Position numbers and translations under genes: made by a program
Shown: positions 30,704 to 41,464 of the stretch, piece by piece
Layout of the letters: every line of letters starts with the position of its first letter
Numbering within the stretch: the stretch's first letter is position 1
Source: Limnephilus marmoratus
Lineage: Eukaryota; Arthropoda; Insecta; Trichoptera; Limnephilidae
Reading direction: 5' to 3'
NCBI GenBank assembly: GCA_917880885.1
Contig: OU862919.1
Coordinates: 51,497,058 to 51,561,057, forward strand
DNA length: 64,000 nucleotides
The notes under the pieces: generated by a model
Database searches by the model: none
What the model was told of the DNA's origin: nothing
Seen by the model: the letters and a program-made list of their open reading frames with translations, nothing else

Positions 30704-32452
30704 ATTACTAAACATTATATTGAACTGCATTACCTTCAAAAGGTAGTCCTAAGTTATTTTTTAATACCATATTTTAACTCACAGAAATAGTGTTGAAGCA
30801 ATTCCTAAAACTATTCTATTAAATGAAAATAATGTTTTCATTTCAGCGTAGGTAAATAAGAGAGCTTTTGAATGGATTAACCTGTTTATCTTAATTTTTC
30901 TGTTACCGAAGAATTATATTTTATATCAAAGTTAATCTAATATTAAATATCTCTCTTTCAGCAGTAAATCTCTCTCTAGAATTTCTCCCTTGTCTAATGT
31001 ATTCGCTTATTAATAGCATAGAAGTAAACAAAAATAATAAATCTTTTACAATATCAACGAATTTGAACGGTGAAGTAAGGTAAATAAAAACAGGAGTAAA
31101 CGAATGGATCGGCAAACTTTTAAAAGAGTTCTTTGAAGATAACCCTGCAGCGAGAAAACAATACAAATAAAACGTAAACAAGCTCCCTCCATCCAAACGA
31201 AACATGTTTACATTCATAAAGCTCTCCTCACACACACGTTCCAATGAATTAAGCTCTCTGAAAAGCTAGCGGCATACTTTCCCGTGCCTCAAAGATATTC
31301 AGTGGAATCCCTGACCTACGCCACATAGCGGAAAAGGTGAAAGGCGAAAAAGCCGTAGAACGAAACGGGCTACGATCTTTGTGTCTCCCTTCTACGCGTC
31401 GTAGACTTTGGAACTACGCCGTAGGTGAATGCTGTACAATCGTCAGTGATCGCTCGGTGGGGAAGAAGGAGGCGATGGGAGGGTAGAGGGTAGGGGGGAG
31501 TTGAACGGAACAGCTGTTTCTACTTGGGGGTCAAGGCCTCTTGGGTTGTATACTTGTTGGGTTTTTATCTTTGGATTGCGCTAGGGTGGATTGCGGATCG
31601 CACGCTCGCCCCCGCCCCCGCTCGGGAGGCGATGTTTTTTAATCACTTTGTCGAGGATAAGGGATTTCTCTGATGCTTGTGGTTCACCGTGAAATTCTTC
31701 ATACGGTTTACCTTTGAAATATAAATGTTTTTCTCACTTTTAAGCTAAAATACATTGAAACTCGTGGGAACTTAACAGTTTTAATGCAATTTCTTGAATA
31801 TTTTCACCAAGAGACAAGCTTAAATACTTACACGAATCGTTTTGAGATATTTAAATTACCACATTATTATCTACTACTAATACATAGAGATATGTTTGAA
31901 TACGTCATTAATAATTTGAAGAAAAATATTCCCTAGCAGGGGAATCGATTTAATAATTTCATGACACATCTCTATGATTCATATCAAGCGGCTAATGTGT
32001 CGTTATTAAAACCCAGATTCGTCAATTGTGACTAATCTACAATATCGTTCCCACCCTTCTTGAAAATTAGTTAGAAATTTTATCAATGCGGTAAAAAAAA
32101 ACCCTCAATGTTTTTGAATTGTTGGCGTAATCAAAAGGATTTTTCTCTAAGCGTAGAAGAGCATGGGTCAAGGGAGAATATCTTGGTTAGTAATTTGAAT
32201 TATACCGGAATGTTTTTACGACAATAATAATGATTCCACTTGACAACCATTTTAATCTGATAAAGGCGGATTCATCTGATTATGAAGAATCTATTATTTT
32301 TCCGTCCTACATTTAATAATAATTTGACTGAAAATGTCTTTTTGGGGATAAGTAGAGGAAGGAGAGACCCATATATTTGGAAGAAAAAAACACCGAATTC
32401 TAATAATTAAGAGTATGTTAAATAAATATTAACGAATCACGAACAAAAAAAT
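30704..32452. other. No supported gene; GC-rich, CpG-containing patch at 31255-31640
   Basis: A 107-codon minus-strand frame (30921-31244) has no recognised motif. The patch 31255-31640 departs sharply from the AT-rich background, with many CG dinucleotides (CTACGCGTCGTAG, GATCGCACGCTCGCCCCCGC). Within it, GACCTACGCCACATAGCGG and AACTACGCCGTAGGTG are loosely inverted. It may be a promoter-like island or an unknown element; no exon was identified. Confidence 0.4.
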
Positions 32453-32576
32453 GTGAAACAGAATAAACAGAAAAATATTTAGTCGCATCAAGGAAATGAA
32501 CCCGGGTCTGGATACTCTGGGTACTAGGTTGAATTCCAAGATGCGACTGAATATTTTTCTGCATTTTCTGTTTCAC
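32453..32576. mobile_element. SINE-T inverted dimer, short form
   Basis: Arms GTGAAACAGAATAAACAGAA..AGTCGCAT (32453-32488) and ATGCGACTGAATATTTTTCT..GTTTCAC (32541-32576) are inverted repeats made of SINE-T tail sequence. The 52-bp centre keeps a pair of short tRNA-like remnants (GAACCCGGGTC; GGTTGAATTCC). It is the most compact of the four dimers. Confidence 0.6.
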
Positions 32577-32657
32577 AATTTTCGTTAGAGAAATGTTAAT
32601 GGTTAAATATTACAATTTGAGATTTTATTCATTAAGTTTTATTTTTATTTAATTTCT

Positions 32658-33165
32658 CAGATGACATAGGCCCCGTGGAAAATAATTTCCCACAGGGCCT
32701 ATGTCATCTGGGATGCTGTGTGGAGGGTTTTTTTGAGGAGAGAAAGGAATGAATATTGATCTTAAAGAGACCCATGTTGTAGGAAGGAGGAAACACAGAG
32801 GCGGGCTAATTGTTCCATAGCCGAGCTGTTGAACACAAGAACGTGTCGCAGAAGCGACCCGTTCTCTTGTGACAAATGTCAACCGTGTGCATATGTTGGG
32901 CACGCGTTTGCCGTGTTTCCCGACTATGCACCGGTAACGAAGGGATCAATATGAATGACGCTAGTTCCTCGGAGCATCTTCCATTGAAATACCGGTAGAA
33001 CAAGGATGGCATTCCCACCCGACGCCTGTGCTTTAAAGATTACAATACGTCTGTTAAGATGGGAGAATCTATCAAACGGACCACCCGTTTCAGCACAGAG
33101 TCAAGGATATTTTTCAGGTATTTTGGAGCTCCAGACCAGAGGTGGCATCCAAATTCAACGGTTTT
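32658..33165 (-). mobile_element. LINE-B 3' end with a rearranged, snap-back tail
   Basis: On the minus strand it encodes RRxGMPSLFYRYFNGRCSEEL and TRQTRAQHMHTVDICHKRTG with a frameshift, the C-terminus of a jockey-like RT. Unlike other copies, the 3' tail does not end CTCCTGTGTGGAG plus A's. Instead CAGATGACATAGGCCC..GGGCCTATGTCATCTG forms a near-perfect 53-bp palindrome at 32658-32710. In that palindrome the stem pair reads CCGTGG/CCACAGG rather than CTGAGG/CCTCAGG, so both sides changed together. Frames of 84 and 70 codons are pieces of this copy. Confidence 0.75.
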
Positions 33166-34144
33166 AAGTTATTCAAAAAATAAAAAATATATATTTTTAA
33201 ATCTTAACCACGGCATAAGCGCATTTATAGATATCCAGGTTACAACCTGAAAGTAGGGGAAGGTGTCCTGAACCTGATGATAGACAACCTCCGATAGTAG
33301 AAGGTATCAAAAGAAAAATCTAAAACATTTAAAAATAATATTTCCTGGTGCATTTTAGATACTTAAGTGTTTCGTAGTTTTGACATTGGACACACAAACG
33401 ACAGACAGACTCGACAAATAATAACCTGAATGTTTGCTTTTATCAATGAAGTGGTCCAGTGGGATGGTTAATGGGAGTGCGACACGCGACACGCGACTCG
33501 CTTGTCACACGGGCTTAATTCACAAAGTCACCGCGCGAGAGCACCTGGCTGCGACGCGTCTGGAAGACATAAAAAGCCTGATTTGAATCCCCGTAAAGCC
33601 TATTTCTATCGCCCTATTGAAATAACATGCGTTTTAATAGCGCTTAGGAATAAGATATTATGCATCTTGATGTTATACAAAACTATTTGCATTGAGTTAG
33701 TCTGAAGGCTGAAGGGGTATTCCCCCGGTGCGGGCGGCGGCTCGATTCTCCAATCGAGGATGCTCGCAAAACATTGGTCGACTTTGTTATTCTCGAGTCT
33801 CGTCGAAGGTACATACTTATACTGAAAATGCAAAAGTCATTCCACTCGAACAACGATTGAGTTGAACCAGTGGACATCGACAATACTGTCAAAATCTAGT
33901 ACATTGTTTCCTAACCTACGGTCGTTTCTCGCACACTTTTTGAGGGACAGGCTTTTATATATTTTTACAATTTGTTAAGTCCATATAACGGCTGGTTTAG
34001 AGGTGATGTTGGCTGCAATACATAATGTAGAGCAAGCTTAAGCAAAAGCTTTCGGTCCAACAAAAAATTTTCGTCGGAGGATAGATAGTTTTCACATGAA
34101 AATTAATTTCCTAGTTGATTTCTTGCAATGTCATTTTGCAGGTA
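33166..34144. other. No supported gene
   Basis: Short GACACGC units repeat at 33481-33497. Frames of 63-75 codons on both strands have no recognised features. Confidence 0.45.
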
Positions 34145-34960
34145 ATTTATTTATTTATTTTATTTACTTATTTATTTATTATTACATTTATTACATACAA
34201 GATATAACAATATAAAAGGAAGCTTTGACTGTCCAACTAGGAAGGTTTCCCGTTTTAGGACAGTCAAATTGGCAGGTTGCGTGTACATAATTTCATATTA
34301 ATGGATTCAATAATAATTAACAATAATGGTACATATTGGGGGAGTTACTTAGATATTAGGTACAATATCAGATATAAGTTGTGTTATTCTAGGTATACAT
34401 CAGTAATAAACAATAAAATCCAGGTAGGTACACGTAAAATATAAAATAAAATAAAAATATAACATATAAATGTAAGAAAGAAAAATAAAAAAAGTATTTT
34501 TTTAGGAAAATACAAATTAGCAGTAATAAACAATAAAATCCAGCTAGGTACATGTAAAATATAAAATGAAAATATAATATATAAATGTAAGAAAGAAAAA
34601 TAAAAAAAATATTTTTTAGGAAAATACAAAATACAAAATCGAAGAAATCAACTCAGACTACGTTTTTTAATAATTTTTCGGAATCTGTCCTACCTAAGTC
34701 TAATAACCATTTTGTAATTTTAGTACCGAAGGATGATAATTCACACAGTTTAAATTGAGAGGGGATTTTGTTGTATATTTTTGGTCCCAGGTATGAGAAA
34801 ACTTTTTGATAAGCCGCAGTATTGCTTGTTGGAATAGAAAGGTCGTTTCTGCTCTTACTTCTGGTTTGATGATTATGATCGACTGTTATCGTTTTGTTTA
34901 TATTTTTGTGGACGCAGATTGTTATTTTTTTTATGTAACACTGTCGAACATCAAGCACTA
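34145..34960 (-). pseudogene. LINE 3' end (jockey/I-like), C-terminus plus 3' UTR
   Basis: The minus-strand frame 34958-34653 ends with RSRNDLSIPTSNTAAYQKVF, then YLGPKIYNKIPSQFK. This is the R....L.IP......Q..F.YLGPK.YN.LP pattern of LINE ORF2 C-termini. The 3' UTR holds an internal tandem duplication (34401-34630), an 11-bp perfect hairpin (TTTGACTGTCC at 34224-34234, GGACAGTCAAA at 34258-34268) and a terminal A-rich (AAATA)n run on the minus strand (34147-34190). It is strongly 5'-truncated. Confidence 0.7.
34401..34630 (-). repeat. Two-copy ~115-bp tandem duplication inside a LINE 3' UTR
   Basis: CAGTAATAAACAATAAAATC starts both units (34400 and 34520). Both continue to TGTAAGAAAGAAAAATAAAA and TTTTTTAGGAAAATACAAA. 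They differ by a few substitutions and one short deletion, so the duplication is old or was inherited with the LINE family. Confidence 0.8.
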
Positions 34961-35654
34961 TTAATAATAGCAGTATTACATTTCTTTTCCGAGAATTGTT
35001 ATCAGCTGTTTTTGGTTTTGAGTAATATACCTAAATGCCAGTCATTTCGAAGAAAGTGCTGTCGTAATTTCAAATTCACACCGTAAAAACGTTCAAAACA
35101 TCAGAAACGTAGACCATACTCAAAGGGCTGCCAGTATAAGCACCAATTCAATCCTTCGACATGCAAGAATACGTATAAAAGACATATTTTAGACAAAGTT
35201 CGTCGAGACGACGAGTAATTTTCGTTCGCAAATGGCGCATAAGGAATAACTCTTGATCGCTATTGGAGCCCCAAGACCGGTCTGAAAGAGATACGCATTA
35301 TTGAAATGGCAATTTTATGAAAAACTTACTATATCGCAGAAAACTACTTAATCAATTCTACGGCTCGCGCATCTAGGAAACTCTTTAACTTCAAATTTAG
35401 CTATTTTAACTTTTATACTGTTTATATTTTGTAGTAAATTATATTATTTTGACCTTAAAACTCTTGATATTGTAGTAGAGGCAATGCCTATTTTTAACCG
35501 TGTGTTTCGCACACTAGTCACTACTACGCCGCAAGTCAAAATATGTCACACCCGTGGGATAATGAACTCTGAAGTTTCACGTCTTCACTTATGTAATTAG
35601 TGTGTTCTTGTCATGTAAGTATAATGTTTATACGTGAAGTAAGATTTTGATATG

Positions 35655-36100
35655 TTTTTTTTTTTACGTTAACTCCACGCAGGAGGCCCTGAGGAAAATA
35701 ATTTCCCTCAGGGCCTATGTCATCTGGGATGCTGTGTGGAGGGTCTTTTTAAGGAGAGGAAGAAATGAACATTGGTCTTGAAGAGACCCATGTTGTGGGA
35801 AGGAGGAAACACAGAGGCCGGCAAATCATTCCACAGCCGAGCTGTTGAACACAAGAACGAGTCGAAGAAACGACCCGTTCTCATGTGGCAAATGTCAACC
35901 GTGTACAAATGTTGGGCACGCGTTTGGCGTGTTTCCCGACTATGCACCGGTGCCGAAGGGATCAATGATGCTAGTTCCTCGGAGCATCTTCCATTGTAAT
36001 ACCGATAGAACAAGGATAGCATTCCCACCCGACGCCTGTGTTCTAAAGATTGCAATCCGTCTGTTAAGATGGGAGAATCTATCAAACGGATCGTAATATG
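35655..36100 (-). CDS. LINE-B 3' end, best-preserved copy: RT C-terminus plus hairpin tail
   Basis: The minus-strand frame is open from about 36100 to the stop TGA at 35722-35720. It encodes IRLIDSPILTDGLQSLEHRR, LFYRYYNGRCSEELASLIP, HSRETRQTRAQHLYTVD and STARLWNDLPASVFP, then NMGLFKTNVHFFL. This layout (KR..RLI....L...L..RR....LFYR...G.CS.EL, then LWN.LP..VFP...MG.FK) is the end of jockey-type LINE RT proteins. The stop is followed within 10 bases by the 3' hairpin GGCCCTGAGGG..CCTCAGGGCC inside the outer stem CTCCACACAG/CTG(C/T)GTGGAG, then A's. The catalytic RT core is absent. Frames on the plus strand here are shadows. Confidence 0.8.
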
Positions 36101-36290
36101 AAAATAATAGCGATGTCTAGTATTTGGAACTAACTCTTCTGACAATAAAAAATGTTCGTCCAAAAATACATGTGCGCAGCTTGACGTATTTTAACTTATG
36201 TGATTTGTAGTACGATTTATACCTGTGAATATATAATTTTATTTGTTTTTTTCTGAATATATACATATTATTTGACAACACGTTTATGGA

Positions 36291-36612
36291 AGGCCGGAAC
36301 CATTTATTGAATAACCAACACCTCTGCCACAAGTCACCCCAAGTGATTCGTTACTTTTGTTGACTTAACAGGGGTGCCCGGGGTCATGCTGTGAGGTTTG
36401 TACGGGTCTTGGCGACGAATGCCCACCAACTGAAACTTTGGAAAATTTATTTAACTAATTTCCGGAACATCGTTTTGCACCACAGTGGGAGGGTTGGATT
36501 CGTCCGTTACTCCAGGACAGACTGACCCCTGGAGTCTTACCAATCCCTCATACCTTTTCCTTCCCAGAACTTCCTCTCCTTTCTTTTCTAAAAAAACTCT
36601 CCTCACAGCATC
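36291..36612 (+). mobile_element. SINE-A, 5'- and 3'-truncated copy
   Basis: From GGAACCATTTATTGAATAAC through GGGGTGCCCGGGGTCATG and GGATTCGTCCGTTACTCC to CTCCTCACAGCATCT. The hairpin tail is lost. Confidence 0.7.
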
Positions 36613-37219
36613 TATATTTTGACAATTTGTTCTATAGTTGAATTACAATAAATAATAAATTCGGTTTAGTTTAACAGATTTGAAAAATATATCTTTTTAA
36701 TACGTAAAAATACCATGAATTGCCAGTATCAAAAATAGAAATATTATTAAACCCGCAATCCAGATAGAAGAGTCGTAAGTTATTTACTACAATGAAACAA
36801 ATTTCTATAAATTAATTTATGTAATTATTTCTTATTATATTCTTGTTCAGAACAATAGATAATAATGTTTAGATTATGTACGGACTTAGTAAGAATATTA
36901 TTTAATGAAATGATTGTATTATTTTTAATTTACTAGCGGCGTTGGTTACGCGTGGTAATTATCTAAGAAAATCTCAACAATTTTTAGCAACACGGAAAAT
37001 AAGGTGAAACTGGTTTTGAATGCCACTCGGGTGGGCATTTTAATGTCGCTTCGCGACGCTGCTGTCACAATACTTGATTTCTTTTGGTTTTTTTTTTTTT
37101 AATTTTAGTAAATTTGGAACTTTGGATGTAAGAATTATCTGCGGTATTTAATCCACCTTGACACCCTGTGAAGAAATACAAATAGTACTCGAAAAAGTAA
37201 AATAACTGTTTATAAAGTG
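36613..37219. other. No supported gene
   Basis: AT-rich. A short less-biased stretch at 36945-37070 has GCCACTCGGGTGGGCATTTT and CGCTTCGCGACG but no frame. Confidence 0.45.
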
Positions 37220-37860
37220 ACTAGCTGAACCGGCAAACGTTGTAACGCCATATAAATTATTTCTAGAGTATATTTTGGTTGTTGAATAAAAAATAACGAA
37301 TGTATTGTAAGTGTGCGGGGATGGGATCTATGACAGAAAGAGGATGGAGCGCTGTAGACGATGACCGCCGATAAAAAAAACACCAACCATTCATTTTATC
37401 AATTCAATGTAAAGTGAAAAAAGTAATAAGTTAAATGTACAGTGAAAAAAAGTAATACGTCAAAATGACGCAACGCTTCTCGTGAATGACTTACGCATGT
37501 GTGGATGAAAGTTCGATAAGGCGGACGTAGCGCCATCTGTCATCCAACAACATAAATAATTTCGTTCTATTTAAATACTGTTAAATTTGTTCATACAAAA
37601 ATACTAAAATCTAAAGGGTGAAAAGTTGGGGCTATAGATATTTTTTGATGCCAAAAAAAAAAAACAAAATAGGATTTTGTAAAAAAAAAAAGGTTTTTTT
37701 TCTGGATAGGGACACCCTAATCATCTAGCGGTATGAAATATACTTTACGTCCTATTCTCATACCTACCAAATATACATAAAAAATTTCATAAAAATCGGT
37801 CGAGCCGTGTCGGAGGAGTGCGACCACAAACACCGCGACACAAGATTTTTAATATAGATG
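37220..37860 (+). mobile_element. TAGCTGAACCGGC interspersed repeat, copy E5
   Basis: It starts CTAGCTGAACCGGCAAACGT and ends CATAAAAATCGGTCGAGCCG then TTTTTAATATAGATG. The GGGATGGGATCTATGACAGA block near 37320 is from memory typical of this insect repeat class. The body differs from E1-E4, so it is a third subfamily sharing the same 5' start. Confidence 0.65.
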
Positions 37861-38332
37861 TTAAATTATTTCGAAAAGAAATAGATATCTTTGGAATATT
37901 ATTGTGTAGTAGTTAAATTTAATACTAATAAATACTTAATAACTTTTTCAAAGTAGAATTATATTAACGCTTTGTTCGTACAGAAAACGGATCGCATACA
38001 AATCCGACGGTTTCGTTAAGAAAATTTAAACAGTCATTTTTTCACAAAATAGATTTCCGCTATTTATGTTTAAATCGCGAGGGACAATAGGGGATAGAAA
38101 GGTAAATAATATAAAGTCATGCAAATACTATTTTTATGTGATTACTGCACAAGTAACTACTTCAAATCTTATATATTTAATCAAAATATGTTTTGTTCCT
38201 CAGTTTATTGAATTTTTTAATTATAAAATAGAGCCCTCAGCACGGGTAAGTCACCCAGTGAGGCCAATATTATTCAATTATACTATAAAATGTAAACGAA
38301 TGTATCAATCAATAAAAATAAATGAAAAAACT

Positions 38333-38428
38333 GTCCGGAGCCAGTGGGACTATGGCATCCTCAATTGTGGTAGGTATGTTGTGATTTGTGAGGCTGAAGG
38401 TAATGGGTACGGAAAGGAGATGGGTGTA
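38333..38428 (-). mobile_element. SINE-C tail fragment
   Basis: GGAGCCAGTGGGACTATGGC, then AATTGTGG.AGGTATGTTG and GAGGCTGAAGGTAATGGG match the SINE-C 3' part in reverse (compare 56965-57030). A 126-codon frame overlapping it is not a gene. Confidence 0.65.
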
Positions 38429-38769
38429 AGAAGATGTCTTTTCTGAGACTTTTTAAAATTGGTCATTGAAAGTGCTGCATTCGAATTTTCAATATTGTGT
38501 TTCACTTTTGCTATTTTTCAAGAGTAGATACCCATTTGCAGATGTTTCCGCTATATTTTTAGTAGGTACCTGGTTCGGTATGTTCAATTTTATGTTTTCA
38601 ATTTCTGGCGTATGTATATTTGTGCATGATTTGTTTCGTCTCTTTTGTTTTTCGAAATAGAACTGTTATGTGGCTTGCGTTGAATACAGGACAAAATTTT
38701 GATTGAATTTTTTAGGTCGAGTATATTGCTGGAAGTGATTATGAGATAATATTCCAAACACGTCTACTG

Positions 38770-40380
38770 TATGCGATGAATTTAATTTTGAAGTAAGGTA
38801 TTTGGGAGATTGGGAATTGCATTGCCTTTTCTTATAGACATAAAATCGAAACCTTTTTACTGAATGAATTCTGCGACCACAGCGGGGATGACGGACTAAA
38901 TATTTCCATGTGTTGTGGGTGTCTTTCTATCAGACTGTGAACAGAGTCCACTTCTTGGACATTTCCATGTCCTAATACTGAATGTTTTTGTTGTGTTTAA
39001 AAAATACAATAATGCCATGCTCATATTACTGAAATTTCTATTTTGCAGCACACAATGGCCATAAAATCAATTTTGTTATTTGAGCTCCAAATGTTTGACC
39101 ACCTTCCTCAGTATTTTCAACGCGCTAGCGCTATCGTCTCCACTAGTGCCATTAATAGCCTCATGCCAGATACTGTAATAAATGACTTTATTAGAACTGC
39201 AATGGGCATGGCCAATTAAATTATGGCCAATTAACTTGCTCTTATAAAAGAAACAGGAAATGTTAGCCTTTAGTGGACTAAAAAAGGTTTTCCAAGTCGT
39301 ATGTAATAACGGCCGTTGTCGGATGGCTTTACAGATATCTCGTTCACGCTTTCTACAGCCTTCGTCCTTCATCTACGTATGTTAGCGTATTGAATTCAAA
39401 ACAAATCGTGAGCATCTTCTTTGGTTTAAGATGAAGCCATGCGAAATAATTCAAAATCATAGAAAATCATGTGTTTTTGTTTTGAAAATTGGATCGCTTA
39501 GAAGTATTATAGATGCTTCAATTAAATACTGCGTGTAGAACACATCTTAGCCTTTCAAAATATCGATCATTTTTTCAAATTAATTAATTAAGTCTTTTAT
39601 TACGCCTAGAAAAAAAGTATTAGGTCTTAAAAAAAACACTTTCAAGTGCAAATTCTCCTACTTATAAACCCCTTTTCGGATATGGTTTTATTGTATAATG
39701 TGGCAAATTCAGCTTTTTTATAATAATCGCAAAAAAAATTATATTCATGCCTGAACTTCACAAAATTTAATAAAACATTAATTTTGGCGAGGCGTCACTC
39801 AACTGCGAATTTCATCCTTATGTCATCTGAAGAAGGGCTGATAGAGCATCGTCAGCATAGTCGTATTTGTATTTAGTTTCCTCCCAGACGCACAGAGGTG
39901 CGTGACGTCTTTAGGCTCTACGCCGCTTGGTTCCGTGCAATCGATTTTAAATTTTCTCTTTATTATAAAACAGTGCGTAAAACAGGAGTTTACGTTTTTT
40001 ACAGGCGTTAACGAAATCAACCTATGAAAAACAATTCTCAAATGCACTCTCCAACCTTTCCAAAAACTTTTTGTCAAGCATTTTTAAATCCCTCTCAAAA
40101 AGAGGCGTGGATTACGTTGTCGAATTTCTCCAGGACTAGTGGATCACCTTAAAAACGAAAGATTAGAATTCTCTTTCAAAATCTTTCGGTACATAGCTAT
40201 GTTCTATTACAGACCAACAATTTTTCTGTGCATACAGCGCTAAAATTTTAGAAGTACTATCCAAATATTTTCTTTGGAAGGACGCTCTGAAAAAGAAAAA
40301 TTCCTCGGATGGAAAGGATGATATATGCTTAAAAACTTTATCGTTTTGGCTGTCAATTCACTTCTTGACATTTTTCGATA
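38770..40380 (-). pseudogene. Decayed gene of a transposase-like (DDE-type?) insect protein family, split by a TTAA element
   Basis: Read on the minus strand from 40380: HISSFPSEEF..RKYLDST (a H..SFP......R..YL pattern), then SFVFKPKK..C.EFN after removal of the inserted element. Next come ITYDLENLF, FYKSKLIGHN..IHW-type sequence with IYYSIWHEAINGTSGDD, QNRN..MS.ALL.FL, and finally GNVQEVDSVHSLIERHPQHM with EIFSPSSPL. This order (NLSF..PKKD.C..C..FN / VITFDLQ / WHE....RG..EIASC / QNRN / GHS.QEVD..HS.IE / .SPL) belongs to a family repeatedly predicted in insect genomes that looks like a DDE transposase; I know no accepted name. Several frameshifts and stops are present. Element J1 (39426-40152) interrupts it at TTAA. 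Confidence 0.6.
39426..40152. mobile_element. Family J element, copy 1: TTAA-bounded, 727 bp
   Basis: TTAA lies at both ends (39426-39429 and 40149-40152). Taking one TTAA and the interior out joins the flanks so that the minus-strand pseudogene frame continues as FKPKK, which is strong evidence for a TTAA-specific insertion. The ends TTAAGATGAAGCCA and TGGATCACCTTAA are weakly inverted. Copy 2 at 45258-45959 is collinear with several long shared blocks (CCCCTTTTCGGATATGGTTT; AAAACACTTTCAAGT). Frames in it have no recognisable function. Confidence 0.75.
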
Positions 40381-40507
40381 AATTGAAATAATTTAAAACT
40401 TTTATTCACTTTTTTGTTTATTGACCATCAGCTCATCAAGGCCATCTTCAGACTGGTATAATTTGTCCAAATACATTTATAAATTTTGGGAGGTGGTGCT
40501 AGAAGAA

Positions 40508-40765
40508 GTCGCGACTGGGACTCGAACCCAGAACTCTCGTCTAACCGGGACGTGCGCGTTAACCAATTTCGCTCTTGCTCCCTTCTGTCAAGCCGTCATC
40601 AATAGCGAAATTGGTTAACGCGCACGTCTCGGTTAGACGAGAGGTCTGGGTTTGAGTTCCAGTTGCGACCATTGTCTTTTTTCTGTTTTCTGTAGCTTGT
40701 TCTCCTTCATATTTTCGTTTAGATTATTATCTTTTTCTTCAATGGATAAATTTAGTTTATCCACC
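40508..40765. mobile_element. SINE-T inverted dimer with intact tRNA-like heads
   Basis: The minus half (40573-40508) and plus half (40603-40669) are ~65-bp inverted repeats with few differences. Each reads AGCGAAATTGGTTAACGCGC (A box in a D-arm context), a TCTCG..CGAGA-type anticodon-like stem, and CTGGGTT(C/T)GAGT(C/T)CCAG (B box/T arm), then GCGAC. Only the plus half carries the tail TTTTTTCTGTTTTCTG..CATATTTTCGTTTAGATTAT. The spacer is just 29 bp. The 3' CCA-acceptor pairing of a functional tRNA is not conserved. Confidence 0.75.
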
Positions 40766-41464
40766 AACCATTTTTTTGAATATGTGTAATATTTAAAATG
40801 TAGCAAACCAATCAAATCACTTAAAAAAAAAAAAATTGAACAACCTCTGTATATACCTAGCAAGTTCAAATAGTAGATGTTGGTTGTGATGAAAAACGTA
40901 CGTATGCGTATAAATACAATATTTTTTAAACTAACGTCCCTGTGTAAGCTATAGGAGTCAGAGAAGACATTTTTCATTTAATAATAATCAGTAAATTCAC
41001 AATTAAATTAAACAACGTGCAGTTCCGATGACAGTTAGAAAACAGCTAAAAACCATTACGGCTGCTCAGCTTGACTAGCCGATTTCTGATTGGTTAAACG
41101 TAGAGATTGAACATTCAATCCCTCAAAGTGCAACGGGACATTGAATAAATATCAATGAAGTTTTTAGAAACTTATGTATTCATAACATAGAGAGTTTGAA
41201 TGTTCAATATCCAGGAGATTGAAAAAATAAAAACTAAAATATTTTTCAGAGATTGCCACTCAAAAAATAATGAAAAGCTACATTGACGCTCTAATGAACA
41301 TATTGGCATTCGTAACTCAGTTTTGCTAAAAGTCCTATTGAACATACAAGGTTAGTGAAATTTGAAATTGTTTTCCTGAAATCACTCGATCGCAGCATGC
41401 AAAGGTTGGTTTGTATTTGTGTAAAATTATCGTTGCAAAACTTTCAAAGAAACCACGTAGTAGA
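40766..41464. other. No supported gene
   Basis: AT-rich. GATTGAACATTCAATCC (41107-41123) and an inverted relative near 41193-41208 (TTGAATGTTCAATATCC) are about 70 bp apart. The 114-codon minus frame overlapping 40633-40977 is partly SINE-T tail. Confidence 0.4.

Noticed and set aside
33285..33330. CTGATGA at 33278 as a hammerhead core
   Set aside because: No hairpin plus GAAAC follows within a suitable distance.
40405..40460. Additional hammerhead (CTGAAGATGG.. and CTGATGG on the minus strand)
   Set aside because: No GAAAC at the right distance and no paired helix I; too degenerate to call.
40603..40669. Functional tRNA gene
   Set aside because: A and B boxes and a T arm are present, but the acceptor arm does not pair well and the copy carries a SINE tail; the same holds for 61085-61155 and 42650-42735.
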